Notes under the pieces: model-generated | Seen by the model: the letters and a program-made list of their open reading frames with translations, nothing else | Databases searched by the model: none | Told to the model about the DNA's origin: nothing | Shown here: one piece after another, positions 53,309-62,159 of the stretch | Layout of the letters: every line of letters begins with the position of its first letter | Position numbering within the stretch: the stretch's first letter is position 1 | Position numbers and translations under genes: made by a program | DNA from: Thermotoga caldifontis AZM44c09 | GTDB lineage: Bacteria > Thermotogota > Thermotogae > Thermotogales > DSM-5069 | DNA length: 64,000 nucleotides | Assembly (NCBI RefSeq): GCF_000828655.1 | Contig: NZ_AP014509.1 | Span: forward strand, 1,054,001-1,118,000 | Direction: 5' to 3'

Positions 53309-55306
53309 TTGGAGAAGATAAAGCTGGACGATCTCACCAGGTTCAGGTTCATTTCCAATCTCGCACTCTCTCCAGACGCCACGAAACTCGCCTTCGTCGT
53401 CCACGGGATGAACCTTCAGGACAACGGCTACGATTCCTGCATCTGGCTGTACGATGTCGAGTCGAGGAGGCTGTTCCAGCTGGCCTCGTCGAACCGTGAC
53501 AGCTCTCCCGTCTGGCTGAACGATTCGCAGCTTCTTTTCGTTTCCTGGAGGGACGAGAAAGATCAGAAGAGAAAAGAGAACGGAGAACCACTCACCGTGT
53601 TCTACACGATCGACGTGGCGGGTGGAGAAGCGAAACGAGCCTTCGAGTTGCCTTTCTTCATCAAGCAGGTCAAAAAGCTGAACGATGACACGATCATCTT
53701 CACCGCTGTGTACGATCACAGGTTGAAAGATTTCTGGCTGCTGTCGAAGGAAGAGAAAGAAAAAGCGTTGAAGGCACTGAAGGACGAAAAAGATTACGAG
53801 GTTCTGGACGAGATACCCTTCTGGTCGAACGGCTCTGGTTTCACGAACAAAAGAAGGATCAGGCTCTACAGTTACAATCTCAGAAGCCAGCAGATCGTAC
53901 CGATCAGCGACGAATTTTCGAACATCGAATACTTCTCTGAAGGCAGGAATGGAAACTTGATCCTTTACATCGCCAACCGTTTCGAGCACGTTATGAGACG
54001 AAGCAACGATCTTTACCTTTACGATGCCGAAAAGCACCGTTCGCTCCTGCTCACACACGCCGAAAGGTTCAGATACGTCTTTGCCGAATTCATGAGCGAA
54101 AAAATCGTCTTCGCCGGGAGCGACATGGAACGCTACGGCATCAACGAAAATCCAAAGTTCTATATGCTCGATCCTTCCAGCAGAGAGGTACAGTTGCTCA
54201 CACCGGATTTCGACGCGAGCCTTTACAACAGCGTCAACAGCGATTGCAGGTACGGTTCCAACAGAACCTTCAAGGTGGACGGGGAACGACTCTACTTCGT
54301 GAGCACTCGATGGCACGATGCGCAGCTGTACAGGATGGATCCTTCTGGACGGATAGAACAGCTCACCTTCGGCAAGGGTTCCGTCGATGGCTTCGACGTT
54401 GTTTGTGGAAAAATTTTCTTCGTCGGGTTGAGGAACATGAAGCTTCAGGAAGTGTATCAGCTCGCGGAAGGTGAAGAGAGGCAGATCAGCGGGTTCAACG
54501 AGTGGGTGCAGAGAGAGCGGTTCGTTTCGAAACCTGAAAGGTTCACTTTCAACGCGGACGATGGCACGACGATCGAGGGCTGGGTCATGAAACCTTTCGG
54601 CTTCGAGCCCGGGAAGAAATATCCCACGATCTTGCAGATCCACGGAGGACCAAAGACCGTCTATGGGGAAGTGTTCTTCCACGAGATGCAGCTGCTCACG
54701 AGCGAGGGGTACGTCGTGCTTTACTGCAATCCCCGTGGGAGCGATGGCAGGGGGAACGATTTTGCGGACATTCGGGGCAAGTACGGAACGATCGACTACG
54801 AAGACATCATGCGGTTTGTCGATGAGTCGCTGAAGCGATTCGATTTCATCGACGAAAACCGTCTCGGTGTCACGGGCGGTTCTTACGGTGGCTTCATGAC
54901 GAACTGGATCATCGGTCACACGGATAGGTTCAAAGCCGCCGTCTCTCAGAGGAGCATCGCGAACTGGATCAGCAAGTTCGGGACCACGAACATAGGTTAC
55001 TTCTTCGTGGAGGATCAGCATCTGGCAACACCGTGGAGCGATTTCGAAAAACTGTGGTGGCACTCACCCATGAGGTACGCCGACAGGGTGAAGACGCCGA
55101 CCCTCTTCATCCATTCCGAGGAGGACTACAGATGCTGGCTCGTCGAGGGCATTCAGATGTTCACATCGCTGAAGTACCACGGCGTTGAAACAAAACTCGT
55201 GATGTTCAGGGGAGAGAACCACGAACTGAGCAGGAGCGGAAAACCCTTGCACAGACTCAGAAGGCTGAGAGAGATCCTCGACTGGTTCGAAAAGCATTTG
55301 AAATGA
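53309..55306 (+). CDS. S9 family serine peptidase (acylaminoacyl-peptidase-like)
   Basis: A 665-aa cytoplasmic prolyl-oligopeptidase family enzyme. An N-terminal WD-like beta-propeller (about 1-390; SPDATKLAFVVHG, SSPVWLNDSQLLFVSWRD) covers the active site. The C-terminal alpha/beta hydrolase holds HGGPKTVYGEVFFHEMQ, the nucleophile Ser525 in VTGGSYGGFMTNW, Asp in HSEEDYRCW and His in RGENHELSRSG. It removes acylated or plain N-terminal residues from peptides. TTG 53309, eight bases after GGAGG, is preferred to the GTG overlapping it. Confidence 0.94.
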   Translation: MEKIKLDDLTRFRFISNLALSPDATKLAFVVHGMNLQDNGYDSCIWLYDVESRRLFQLASSNRDSSPVWLNDSQLLFVSWRDEKDQKRKENGEPLTVFYTIDVAGGEAKRAFELPFFIKQVKKLNDDTIIFTAVYDHRLKDFWLLSKEEKEKALKALKDEKDYEVLDEIPFWSNGSGFTNKRRIRLYSYNLRSQQIVPISDEFSNIEYFSEGRNGNLILYIANRFEHVMRRSNDLYLYDAEKHRSLLLTHAERFRYVFAEFMSEKIVFAGSDMERYGINENPKFYMLDPSSREVQLLTPDFDASLYNSVNSDCRYGSNRTFKVDGERLYFVSTRWHDAQLYRMDPSGRIEQLTFGKGSVDGFDVVCGKIFFVGLRNMKLQEVYQLAEGEERQISGFNEWVQRERFVSKPERFTFNADDGTTIEGWVMKPFGFEPGKKYPTILQIHGGPKTVYGEVFFHEMQLLTSEGYVVLYCNPRGSDGRGNDFADIRGKYGTIDYEDIMRFVDESLKRFDFIDENRLGVTGGSYGGFMTNWIIGHTDRFKAAVSQRSIANWISKFGTTNIGYFFVEDQHLATPWSDFEKLWWHSPMRYADRVKTPTLFIHSEEDYRCWLVEGIQMFTSLKYHGVETKLVMFRGENHELSRSGKPLHRLRRLREILDWFEKHLK

Positions 55307-55323
55307 GGGGCCGAAGGCCCCTC
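55305..55323. terminator. Hairpin between convergent genes
   Basis: GAGGGGCC-GAA-GGCCCCTC, overlapping the S9 peptidase stop codon and 7 bases from the end of the DUF4382 gene. No T-run on either side, so termination strength is uncertain. Confidence 0.5.
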
Positions 55324-55329
55324 GTTCGT

Positions 55330-56160
55330 TCACTGGATGTTGATGTCGCCAAGATTGACATCTTTGTCCTTTACAGTCACGGTCAGCGTTGTCGCCGGAG
55401 TGAGTTCGAAGATGTACTCAGGATCCTGCGCTGACTGCCAGTTTGTGTATATCTTCAGTTCGTAGTCACTGGGCTGCACCTTGCACAGTTTGAACTCACC
55501 GGCCTGCCAGTGGGCCGATGCTTTGTGCGTCAGCGTCACCGCGGTCGGACTCGGCTGACGCGTTTCGAACAGCGCGACCAGTGCGTGAGCAAGGCCTTGA
55601 TCATTCTGCACGACTCGACCCGTGATGTCGTACAGTTGGCCGTACCGCACGTGGATGACCGGAGTCATGTGGTATTGGACCGGGTTGTTTCCATGCTCTG
55701 AACTCGTCGCAGAGCCTGTGACCTTGATCGACCTTGAAAGGTCGAAGTCCAGGACGATGGAAGTGCCCGCCGTCACGTGGAAGCCCTGCAGGTTGTACTT
55801 CAACGAACCGGAGCTGATCCGCAGAGGATAGTCGGTCCCGCTCACGGTGATCGTGGCGCTCGAGATCTCGAAACGCAGCTGGCCGTAGGTTCCTTCCGGC
55901 ACAGACCCGACGTACAGTTCCTGACCGACGAGGTCCAGTAGGTTCACCGTTGTTGCCTCGTCGCTGACGACCACCGTGGCATCTTCGCTGAGCAAAAGTA
56001 TGCGATCGATCGTCACGAGGATGCGTTCAACATTTTCGATGGGCAAAACCGCGTCGGTGAGGTACACTTTGACGCTCGGCTGTGACCAGCTCAGAAGCGC
56101 ACACGAGGCGAGCACGAGGGCTATCGTGATACCCACCAGAACGAGCAGCGTCTTTCTCAT
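55330..56160 (-). CDS. DUF4382 lipoprotein
   Basis: A 276-aa lipoprotein. Signal peptide MRKTLLVLVGITIALVLASC with lipobox Cys20. Residues 28-165 match the DUF4382 pattern: VKVYLTDAVLPIENVERILVTIDRI, then VNLLDLVGQE and GTYGQLRFEI; residues 175-276 form a second beta domain (YDITGRVVQNDQGLAHALVA, a carboxypeptidase-regulatory-like fold). Surface exposed by inference; function unknown. ATG has GGAGGTGAGG upstream. Confidence 0.88.
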   Translation of the reverse strand: MRKTLLVLVGITIALVLASCALLSWSQPSVKVYLTDAVLPIENVERILVTIDRILLLSEDATVVVSDEATTVNLLDLVGQELYVGSVPEGTYGQLRFEISSATITVSGTDYPLRISSGSLKYNLQGFHVTAGTSIVLDFDLSRSIKVTGSATSSEHGNNPVQYHMTPVIHVRYGQLYDITGRVVQNDQGLAHALVALFETRQPSPTAVTLTHKASAHWQAGEFKLCKVQPSDYELKIYTNWQSAQDPEYIFELTPATTLTVTVKDKDVNLGDINIQ

Positions 56161-56196
56161 ACCCTCACCTCCACACCCAGTCAGGAAACAGAGCAA

Positions 56197-57138
56197 TTAT
56201 AAACCTTCCAGCTCTTCTGGATACGGTCTCAGGTATCGCTGGTTCAGCAGGTACTCAACGTTGAATTTCTCTGCGTAGAGCATGAAAGTCCGTCTGACCT
56301 TGGTCAGACTCGCCGAACCAGACGAGAAATCGTTCAGAAGTTTCACGAGTTTTCTCTTTTCCTTTTCATCGACTCTGTCTTTGAAGTATCCGTAGATGTG
56401 CTGGAGCACGTTGAAATGTTTCCCGCGCGTCGGCTGGACGGACAGGGCCGAACGGAACAGATCTTTGTACTGCGAGAATATTTCTGAGAGTTCCGCACCT
56501 TTCAAATTAGAGACCAGCTTTCCGAGCTTTTTCAACAGCGATGGACTGTGCGCCATGAGCAGGTATTTGTACCTCTCGTGGAGTTTCAACAGCTCCGTCT
56601 TAGAACCAGTCTCGATGGCTTCTCTGAGTTCTGCGCTGGCGAAGATCCTGCACAAAAAGTGCTCTCTGCGCCAGAAATGTTTCAATCCGGATTCGTCTGT
56701 GAACGCAACCTGCGGGAACTTCTCCATCGCCACTTCTGCGAAGATTCCCGAAGTCTTCACCACGGATCTTTTGCTTTCGCAAAGTCTGTATGCGATCGCG
56801 TCCCGCAGTGCGCAGGAAGGAGACTTTCCCTTCAGCACGAAACCGTCCACCTTATCCAGCGCGTCGAGGAAATCCACACTGAATTTCAGCAGTGCTTCGG
56901 TGAGGTCTCTGTCCGTTTCTTTCTGCACGGCTCTCTTCTTCTCGTCGAAAACGATCACTATGGGATCCCTGGGCACAGGTAAACCGATACCCACTTCGGG
57001 ACAGACTCTGATCACGTCAACGAGTCGGGCAAGCTTTTCGCAGAATTCGTCTTTGATCCGCTTGCCGTTGTATCTGACCGGTTCAGAAACCAAACACGCG
57101 GAGAAGACCACCTTCGGTTTTGAAAATGCTTGAGCCAT
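56197..57138 (-). CDS. DUF523-DUF1722 fusion protein
   Basis: A 313-aa protein of two domains. DUF523 (1-150): VVFSACLVSEPVRYNGKRI, VCPEVGIGLPVPRDP, LKGKSPSCALRD with four conserved Cys that could hold a metal cluster. DUF1722/YbgA (about 175-310): HERYKYLLMAHSPSLLKKLG and GKHFNVLQHIYGYFKD. This fusion is widespread; thiouracil desulfurisation (DUF523) has been proposed for relatives, and YbgA is linked to photolyase operons, but no role is proven. Lies three bases after the plsY fusion gene. Confidence 0.9.
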   Translation of the reverse strand: MAQAFSKPKVVFSACLVSEPVRYNGKRIKDEFCEKLARLVDVIRVCPEVGIGLPVPRDPIVIVFDEKKRAVQKETDRDLTEALLKFSVDFLDALDKVDGFVLKGKSPSCALRDAIAYRLCESKRSVVKTSGIFAEVAMEKFPQVAFTDESGLKHFWRREHFLCRIFASAELREAIETGSKTELLKLHERYKYLLMAHSPSLLKKLGKLVSNLKGAELSEIFSQYKDLFRSALSVQPTRGKHFNVLQHIYGYFKDRVDEKEKRKLVKLLNDFSSGSASLTKVRRTFMLYAEKFNVEYLLNQRYLRPYPEELEGL

Positions 57139-57141
57139 TCT

Positions 57142-58329
57142 CTATCCACCCAGCACGCCCTTCACGAAGTTCATCACGATACCGGAAAAGAGTGGCACCG
57201 ACACGTTGTCGTTGATGGCCAGCGGTAAAGCTTCACAGATCGTGGCTGCGATCGCTCCGGACAACCCGGCCAGAAACGGTACGAGGTTCAGAACGTGGAG
57301 CACGTACGCCGTATAGACGCAGAGCACAAAGTGCGCCAGCGTGCCTTCAACCGTCTTGTGAAAGAGTTTCGTCCTGCCGAAGCTCATCCCGACGATCTTC
57401 GCTGCCAGATCTCCCAGGATCATGAAGGAACACGCCGCGACGGCAACGTTTTTATCGAAGAAGAGGTAGCTCAGCGTCACACCGAGCAGGAACAGAGTCA
57501 TCGAGGATAGACGCTTCCTTTCACTCTCTTTGAACATCTTGAATTTGAACCTGTCGTGGAAGAATTCGCCCGTTTTCCTGTGAGAGAGCCTCACCAGATC
57601 GAGCATTAGAAAGACTCCGAGCAGGACGACCAAGAGGAGCATGAAAGAGCCTTTCTGCAGCTGCGAACCCAGTAAGAGCAGCAGGAAGGCGGCGGGCCTG
57701 ATGATCACACGCCACGGCCTTATGTTCTCGTGAAAGACGATCAACTTCCAGTTGATGATGTTATACAAATTGATCGTGAGAAGAACGAAAATCGGAACGA
57801 CGATGAGATAGGAACGGTCCGGCAACCTGAGCATCACGAGGAACGCGAGTGAGGGGAGCACGAAGAGTCCCACCACATCTCCTTTCCTGGACACCAAGAA
57901 CAGAACGATCACGAGCAGTACCAGCACGGAAAGATCGGACAACAGTATTTTCAATGGGATCTTCAACCATTCAGTCCAGAGAAAATAGAGCAGTATTCCA
58001 ACGGTCGTGGCCGCACCGCGGCCGCCTCTGAACTGGAGGTAGAAGGGGAAGATGTGACCTGCGACCGCGCTCATCGCGGAGGTGAAACAGATCGGTTCCG
58101 AAAATCCTATAAGAGAGGTCAGCTTGAACGCAAGGATTCCTTTTGAGACATCGTACAGTGCCGTGAACACGGCGGGCCACAGGCCGACGTTCCTGAAGAC
58201 GTTCGTTGTCCCCGCGTGTTTGGTACCGATCTGACGTATATCGATTCCCATCACGAGCTTCGTTATGAAATACGCAGGTAAAAAACTCCCCAGCAGATAA
58301 CCCAGCAGGACCGCAACGAGCAACTGCAT
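57142..58329 (-). CDS. PlsY glycerol-3-phosphate acyltransferase fused to a CTP-kinase-like membrane domain
   Basis: A 395-aa integral membrane protein, twice the usual PlsY length. Residues 1-200 match PlsY: YLLGSFLPAYFITKLVMGID, GTKHAGTTNVFRNVG (motif 1, usually GSGNxGATN, so altered), AGHIFPFYLQFRGGRGAATT (motif 2) and LYNIINWK (motif 3). Residues 215-395 hold six more helices with FMILGDLAAKIVGMSFGRTK and KTVEGTLAHFVLCVYTAYVL, the GD-x-x-A-x-x-G-x-x-FG-K and K-x-x-EG patterns of dolichol/phytol/diacylglycerol kinases that use CTP. Combined lipid synthesis and phosphorylation is inference. Confidence 0.82.
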   Translation of the reverse strand: MQLLVAVLLGYLLGSFLPAYFITKLVMGIDIRQIGTKHAGTTNVFRNVGLWPAVFTALYDVSKGILAFKLTSLIGFSEPICFTSAMSAVAGHIFPFYLQFRGGRGAATTVGILLYFLWTEWLKIPLKILLSDLSVLVLLVIVLFLVSRKGDVVGLFVLPSLAFLVMLRLPDRSYLIVVPIFVLLTINLYNIINWKLIVFHENIRPWRVIIRPAAFLLLLLGSQLQKGSFMLLLVVLLGVFLMLDLVRLSHRKTGEFFHDRFKFKMFKESERKRLSSMTLFLLGVTLSYLFFDKNVAVAACSFMILGDLAAKIVGMSFGRTKLFHKTVEGTLAHFVLCVYTAYVLHVLNLVPFLAGLSGAIAATICEALPLAINDNVSVPLFSGIVMNFVKGVLGG

Positions 58330-58438
58330 GAAGGATCTCTCCTGTTAATATTCTAATTCATTAAAAGTCTTCACACACGCATTTAAAGGTCAGCTTATTA
58401 TAATTCACTTGGAAAACCTTTCGAGGGGGGTGTGTCCT

Positions 58439-59779
58439 GTGAGGAAGCTCTTCCTGGTGATCCTGCTGACGGTTGTCTTTGGAGTGGTCATGGCCTCGTA
58501 CGTGAAGAACGTCATCTACTTCATCGGGGACGGCATGGGATTCAACCACGTTTACTTGGCAAGCGTTCTGGAAGGCAGACCGCTCAACATGATGAAGGCC
58601 CAGCACGTGGGAATCGTCAAGACCTTCTCTGCGAACACGTGGGTCACCGATTCTGCAGCCGCGGGAACGGCCCTGGCGAGTGGCTTCAAGACCAACAACG
58701 GCATGATCGGCATGCTTCCGAACGGTGAAAGCGTGCCGTCAATCGCGGAAGTGCTGAAATCCTACGGAGTGAAGGTCGGTATCGTGGTGACGTGCAGGGT
58801 CACCCATGCCACACCGGCGGCGTTCTACGGGCACGTTCCAGACAGGGACATGGAAAACGAGCTCGCTGAGCAGTTGATCGAGAGCGGTTTCGATGTGGTC
58901 ATGGGCGGAGGCATGAGACATTTCATTCCCGCATCGATGAAAGGCAGCAGCAGGAAAGATGAAAAGGACCTCATAGCGCTGGCGAAAGAACGTGGTTACA
59001 CGGTCATCACAAAGAAGAGCGAGATGGCGCAGGTCCAGTCTGGAAAACTTCTGGCACTCTTCGCTTCGAGCCATCTGGCTCCGGCGAGTGAGAGGACCGG
59101 GGAACAACCGATGCTCTACGAGATGGTGGAGAAGGCGCTCGAACTGCTGTCGAAGGATGGTGAACCCTTCTTCCTGATGGTGGAGGGATCCCAGATCGAC
59201 TGGGAGGCACACGGAAACGATCCTTACGGAGTGTGGAAAGAAGTCGTCGAATTCGATAGAGCTGTCGGTGTCGCGCTCGAATTCGCGAAGAAAAATCCAG
59301 ACACACTGATCATCGTCACCGCCGACCACGAGACCGGAGGCCTTTCCACTTCGACGGGAACGTACATGCTCGAGGTTGAAAAGCTCAGGAAATTCAAGGC
59401 CAACACGGACTGGTTCCTGGCGAGGTACAACGTTGAAGAGAAAGAAAAGTTCATCGCGGGCGTTAAGGAGTTCTACGACATAGAGATGAGCGAGGAGGAG
59501 TACCAGCAGCTTTTGAACATAAAGAGAACGGCGAAAACTCCGTACGATTTGCCCAACGCCTTTGGACGTTATGTAAGCTCGAAAGCGCTGCTGGGCTGGA
59601 CGACTTTCGATCACACGGGTGATCCGGTCCCGTTGTTCGCCTTCGGACCCGGCGCTGAGCACTTCACCGGTTGGCTGGACAACACAGACGTTCCAAGGAT
59701 CATCGCCCGGTTGATGGGTTATCCTCTCACGTATCCGATCCAGAAAGAACCCATCGTTACAGGTCCCGTGCTCTACTGA
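58439..59779 (+). CDS. Alkaline phosphatase (PhoA family)
   Basis: A 446-aa exported phosphomonoesterase. Signal peptide MRKLFLVILLTVVFGVVMA (GTG start eight bases after AGGGGGG). Metal and catalytic sites: FIGDGMGFNH (Asp), WVTDSAAAGTALASG with the phosphorylated Ser72, GHVPDRDMENE, VEGSQIDWEAHGND, VTADHETGG and WTTFDHTGDPVPLFAFGPGA. A perfect TATAAT (58399-58404) lies upstream without a clear -35 or Pho box. Followed by its own terminator. Confidence 0.95.
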   Translation: MRKLFLVILLTVVFGVVMASYVKNVIYFIGDGMGFNHVYLASVLEGRPLNMMKAQHVGIVKTFSANTWVTDSAAAGTALASGFKTNNGMIGMLPNGESVPSIAEVLKSYGVKVGIVVTCRVTHATPAAFYGHVPDRDMENELAEQLIESGFDVVMGGGMRHFIPASMKGSSRKDEKDLIALAKERGYTVITKKSEMAQVQSGKLLALFASSHLAPASERTGEQPMLYEMVEKALELLSKDGEPFFLMVEGSQIDWEAHGNDPYGVWKEVVEFDRAVGVALEFAKKNPDTLIIVTADHETGGLSTSTGTYMLEVEKLRKFKANTDWFLARYNVEEKEKFIAGVKEFYDIEMSEEEYQQLLNIKRTAKTPYDLPNAFGRYVSSKALLGWTTFDHTGDPVPLFAFGPGAEHFTGWLDNTDVPRIIARLMGYPLTYPIQKEPIVTGPVLY

Positions 59780-59797
59780 AAGCGTGCCAGAAAATGT

Positions 59798-59825
59798 CGG
59801 GTGGGCTCTTGCCCACCCTTTTGTT
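59798..59825 (+). terminator. Terminator of the alkaline phosphatase gene
   Basis: GGGTGGGC-TCTT-GCCCACCC followed by TTTTGTT. Confidence 0.93.
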
Positions 59826-59936
59826 AACTCATACAGAAAGAGAGAGCAAGTTGACGATAGAATGTGAAATCAGGCAAGATGAGATTCTCAACGGCAAGAA
59901 TGGCACACGGTCGTCCTCAGTTGTGATTCCTCCGGC

Positions 59937-59965
59937 TTGACAGAAGATGTTTCCGTATGGCTAAT
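59937..59965 (+). promoter_or_regulatory. Promoter of the sugar ABC / GH42 operon
   Basis: A perfect TTGACA (59937-59942), 17-base spacer and GCTAAT (59960-59965), predicting a start near 59972. Confidence 0.7.
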
Positions 59966-59978
59966 TTTGGGTGGGATC

Positions 59979-60000
59979 GTGCCGGTAACGTTACCGGCAC
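59979..60000. promoter_or_regulatory. 22-bp perfect palindrome, probable LacI-family operator
   Basis: GTGCCGGTAACGTTACCGGC followed by AC is fully self-complementary, centred between 59990 and 59991. The core GGTAACGTTACC, with central CG, is typical of LacI/GalR-family operators. It lies just after the predicted transcription start and 21 bases before the binding-protein ATG, where a bound repressor would block the polymerase. The regulator gene is not in the window. Confidence 0.8.
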
Positions 60001-60021
60001 AAAACTGAGGGGGGTGTTCTC

Positions 60022-61245
60022 ATGAGGAAGCTACTCGTCCTCGTCCTGTCTGTGATGGTGCTCTTAGTCTTCGCAAAAGAACGCATCGTCATCAACAGCT
60101 ACATGTCAGACCCGGCTCCGAGGAAGGCGCTGGCAGAACTGGTGGAGATGTTCCAGCAGAAGTATCCCGAATACGAAGTTGTGGTGAACACCTTCGCGCA
60201 CGAAGACTTCAAAGTCTTGCTGAGAACATGGCTCGCTTCGCCCAAAGGCACGGCGGACGTCGTCACCTGGTTCGCGGGCGAAAGGATGCGTTACTTCGCC
60301 GAGATGGGCCTCATCGTCCCGGTAGAGGAAGTCTTCGAAGGGAGCAAATGGGAAGACTACTTCCCCGAAGCGTTCAAGAGCACCTGCTCGTACAAAGACA
60401 AGATTTACTTCATTCCACAGAGCTGGTACTGGTGGGGTGTCTACTACAGAAAATCCGTGTTCGAAAAGCTCGGGATCAAGGAACCGAAGACTTGGGATGA
60501 ATTTCTGCAGGTGTGTGAAACACTGAAGCGAAACGGCATCGTGCCGATCACCATCGGTACCAAGTTCCCGTGGACCGCTGCCGGATGGTTCGACATATTG
60601 AACCTCAGGATCAACGGGCTCGATTACCACATCGCACTGACCGCAGGAGAGGTTCCGTACACCGATCCAAAGCTCATGAAGGTGTTCGAATACTGGAGAC
60701 AGTTCATCGACAGAGGATACCTGCTCCCCAACCACACGGCTTACGAGTGGCAAGAAGCTGCGACTTTCCTGTTCAGGGGTCAGGCTGGCATGTACTACAT
60801 GGGACAGTTCATCAAGGACGTGGCTCCGGCCGAGGTTAAGGACGATCTCGATTTCTTCAGGTTCCCGATCATCGATCCGAACGTCGCCCTCTACGAAGAA
60901 ACACCCATCGACGGATTCATGATTCCGGCGAACGCTCCGAACAAGAAGGGTGCCATAGTGTTCTTGAGGTTCATCGCTTCGAAGGAAGCTCAGGAGAAAT
61001 TCGCGAAGGATCTCGGAAGGCTCGCAGCCAACGTTGAGGTGGCCCCGCCCGACGAACACGCGAGGAAAGGGCTCGACATGATCCTCGCGTCCGCCGGTGT
61101 GGCTCAGTTCTACGACAGGGACACCAACCCGGAGATGGCCGAAGTCGGTATGAACGCGTTCATCGAGTTCATGCAGAATCCAAACAGGATAGGTGACATT
61201 CTGAAGAGACTGGAAGCCGAGAGAAAGAGGATATACGGTAAGTGA
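60022..61245 (+). CDS. Sugar ABC transporter substrate-binding protein
   Basis: A 407-aa exported receptor. Signal peptide MRKLLVLVLSVMVLLVFA, then VINSYMSDPAPRKALAELVE, FQQKYPEYEVVVN, ADVVTWFAGERMRYFAEMGL, FIPQSWYWWGVYYRKSVFEK and LGIKEPKTWDEFLQVCETLK, typical of family 1 (MalE/UgpB-like) carbohydrate receptors. Aromatic residues in QSWYWW probably stack on the sugar. Linked genes point to a beta-galactoside or similar oligosaccharide. Confidence 0.94.
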   Translation: MRKLLVLVLSVMVLLVFAKERIVINSYMSDPAPRKALAELVEMFQQKYPEYEVVVNTFAHEDFKVLLRTWLASPKGTADVVTWFAGERMRYFAEMGLIVPVEEVFEGSKWEDYFPEAFKSTCSYKDKIYFIPQSWYWWGVYYRKSVFEKLGIKEPKTWDEFLQVCETLKRNGIVPITIGTKFPWTAAGWFDILNLRINGLDYHIALTAGEVPYTDPKLMKVFEYWRQFIDRGYLLPNHTAYEWQEAATFLFRGQAGMYYMGQFIKDVAPAEVKDDLDFFRFPIIDPNVALYEETPIDGFMIPANAPNKKGAIVFLRFIASKEAQEKFAKDLGRLAANVEVAPPDEHARKGLDMILASAGVAQFYDRDTNPEMAEVGMNAFIEFMQNPNRIGDILKRLEAERKRIYGK

Positions 61246-61251
61246 ATCCGT

Positions 61252-61278
61252 CCCACGGGCGCCCCGCCCGTGGGTTTT
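61252..61278 (+). promoter_or_regulatory. Hairpin between receptor and permease genes
   Basis: CCCACGGGC-GCCCC-GCCCGTGGG followed by TTTT. A partial terminator or mRNA stabiliser, expected to keep receptor levels above those of the permeases. Confidence 0.75.
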
Positions 61279-61289
61279 GGGGTGATCTA

Positions 61290-62159
61290 ATGAAGAAGAG
61301 GCTGACACCCTATCTCTTCCTCGCAGGGCCCTTAGCCCTCTATTTCATCTGGGTCATATACCCCATCTTTCGTACCATCGTGGCGAGTTTCACGCGCTGG
61401 GACGGTATGACGAAGCCGAGGTTCGTCGGCTGGGAGAACTTCGTCAGGCTCTTCAACGATCGTTACTTCATCCTTTCTCTGCTGAACAACTTCAAATGGA
61501 TGATCGGTTTCGTCATACTCTCGATCCCACTCGGGCTTCTCTTCGCGATGCTCATGGACCAGAAGTATCCGGGCCACAGGATCTACAAATCTCTCGTATA
61601 TCTGCCGATGGCGCTGTCGTTCGTCGTGATAGGTCAGATATGGTCCTGGGTGCTCGAACCGGCTGGAGGCATCGTCAACACCTTTTTTCGATGGATCGGG
61701 CTGGAAAGTCTGGCGAAACCGTGGTTGAGCGATCCGAAGATAGTCACTTACTCGTTGATCTGGGCCGCACTCTGGAGACAGATCCCCTACGCGATGGTTC
61801 TCTTTCTGGCAGGTTTGCAGAGCGTCGATAAGGAACACGTTGAGGCGGCCATAGTCGATGGTGCGAACGCGTTTCAGAGGTTCTGGTACGTGATACTCCC
61901 CGAACTGAGACCCGCCATGGTGATAGCCATCACGGTCAACATCATCGATTCGCTCAGGGCGTTCGACATCGTGTTCGTCATGACCAGGGGTGGTCCATAC
62001 TATTCTTCGAGCGTCATGGCGAACTACATGTACATACAGGCGTTCCACAACTACAGGATGGGTTACGGTGCAGCCATAGCGGTGATACAGTTCCTCATAA
62101 CTTTCGGTTTCATCCTCGTCTACGTGCTGAACGTGCTCAAGAGGGAGGAAAGGATATGA
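61290..62159 (+). CDS. Sugar ABC transporter permease (MalF/UgpA-like)
   Basis: A 289-aa six-helix permease: LTPYLFLAGPLALYFIWVIY at the N-terminus, and the EAA loop EAAIVDGANAFQRFWYVILP (near 190) that docks on the ATPase. ATG 61290 follows GGGGTGATCTA. Its end overlaps the next permease by 4 bases. No ATPase gene is in the operon so far; a shared MsmK-type ATPase is likely. Confidence 0.94.
   Translation: MKKRLTPYLFLAGPLALYFIWVIYPIFRTIVASFTRWDGMTKPRFVGWENFVRLFNDRYFILSLLNNFKWMIGFVILSIPLGLLFAMLMDQKYPGHRIYKSLVYLPMALSFVVIGQIWSWVLEPAGGIVNTFFRWIGLESLAKPWLSDPKIVTYSLIWAALWRQIPYAMVLFLAGLQSVDKEHVEAAIVDGANAFQRFWYVILPELRPAMVIAITVNIIDSLRAFDIVFVMTRGGPYYSSSVMANYMYIQAFHNYRMGYGAAIAVIQFLITFGFILVYVLNVLKREERI

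Noticed and set aside
53252-55063. Long minus-strand open frame upstream of the PK-C-like gene (would make a 792-aa protein).
   Set aside because: It mirrors the S9 peptidase reading frame; only the last 188 residues after a GGGAGG-preceded ATG look like a protein family.
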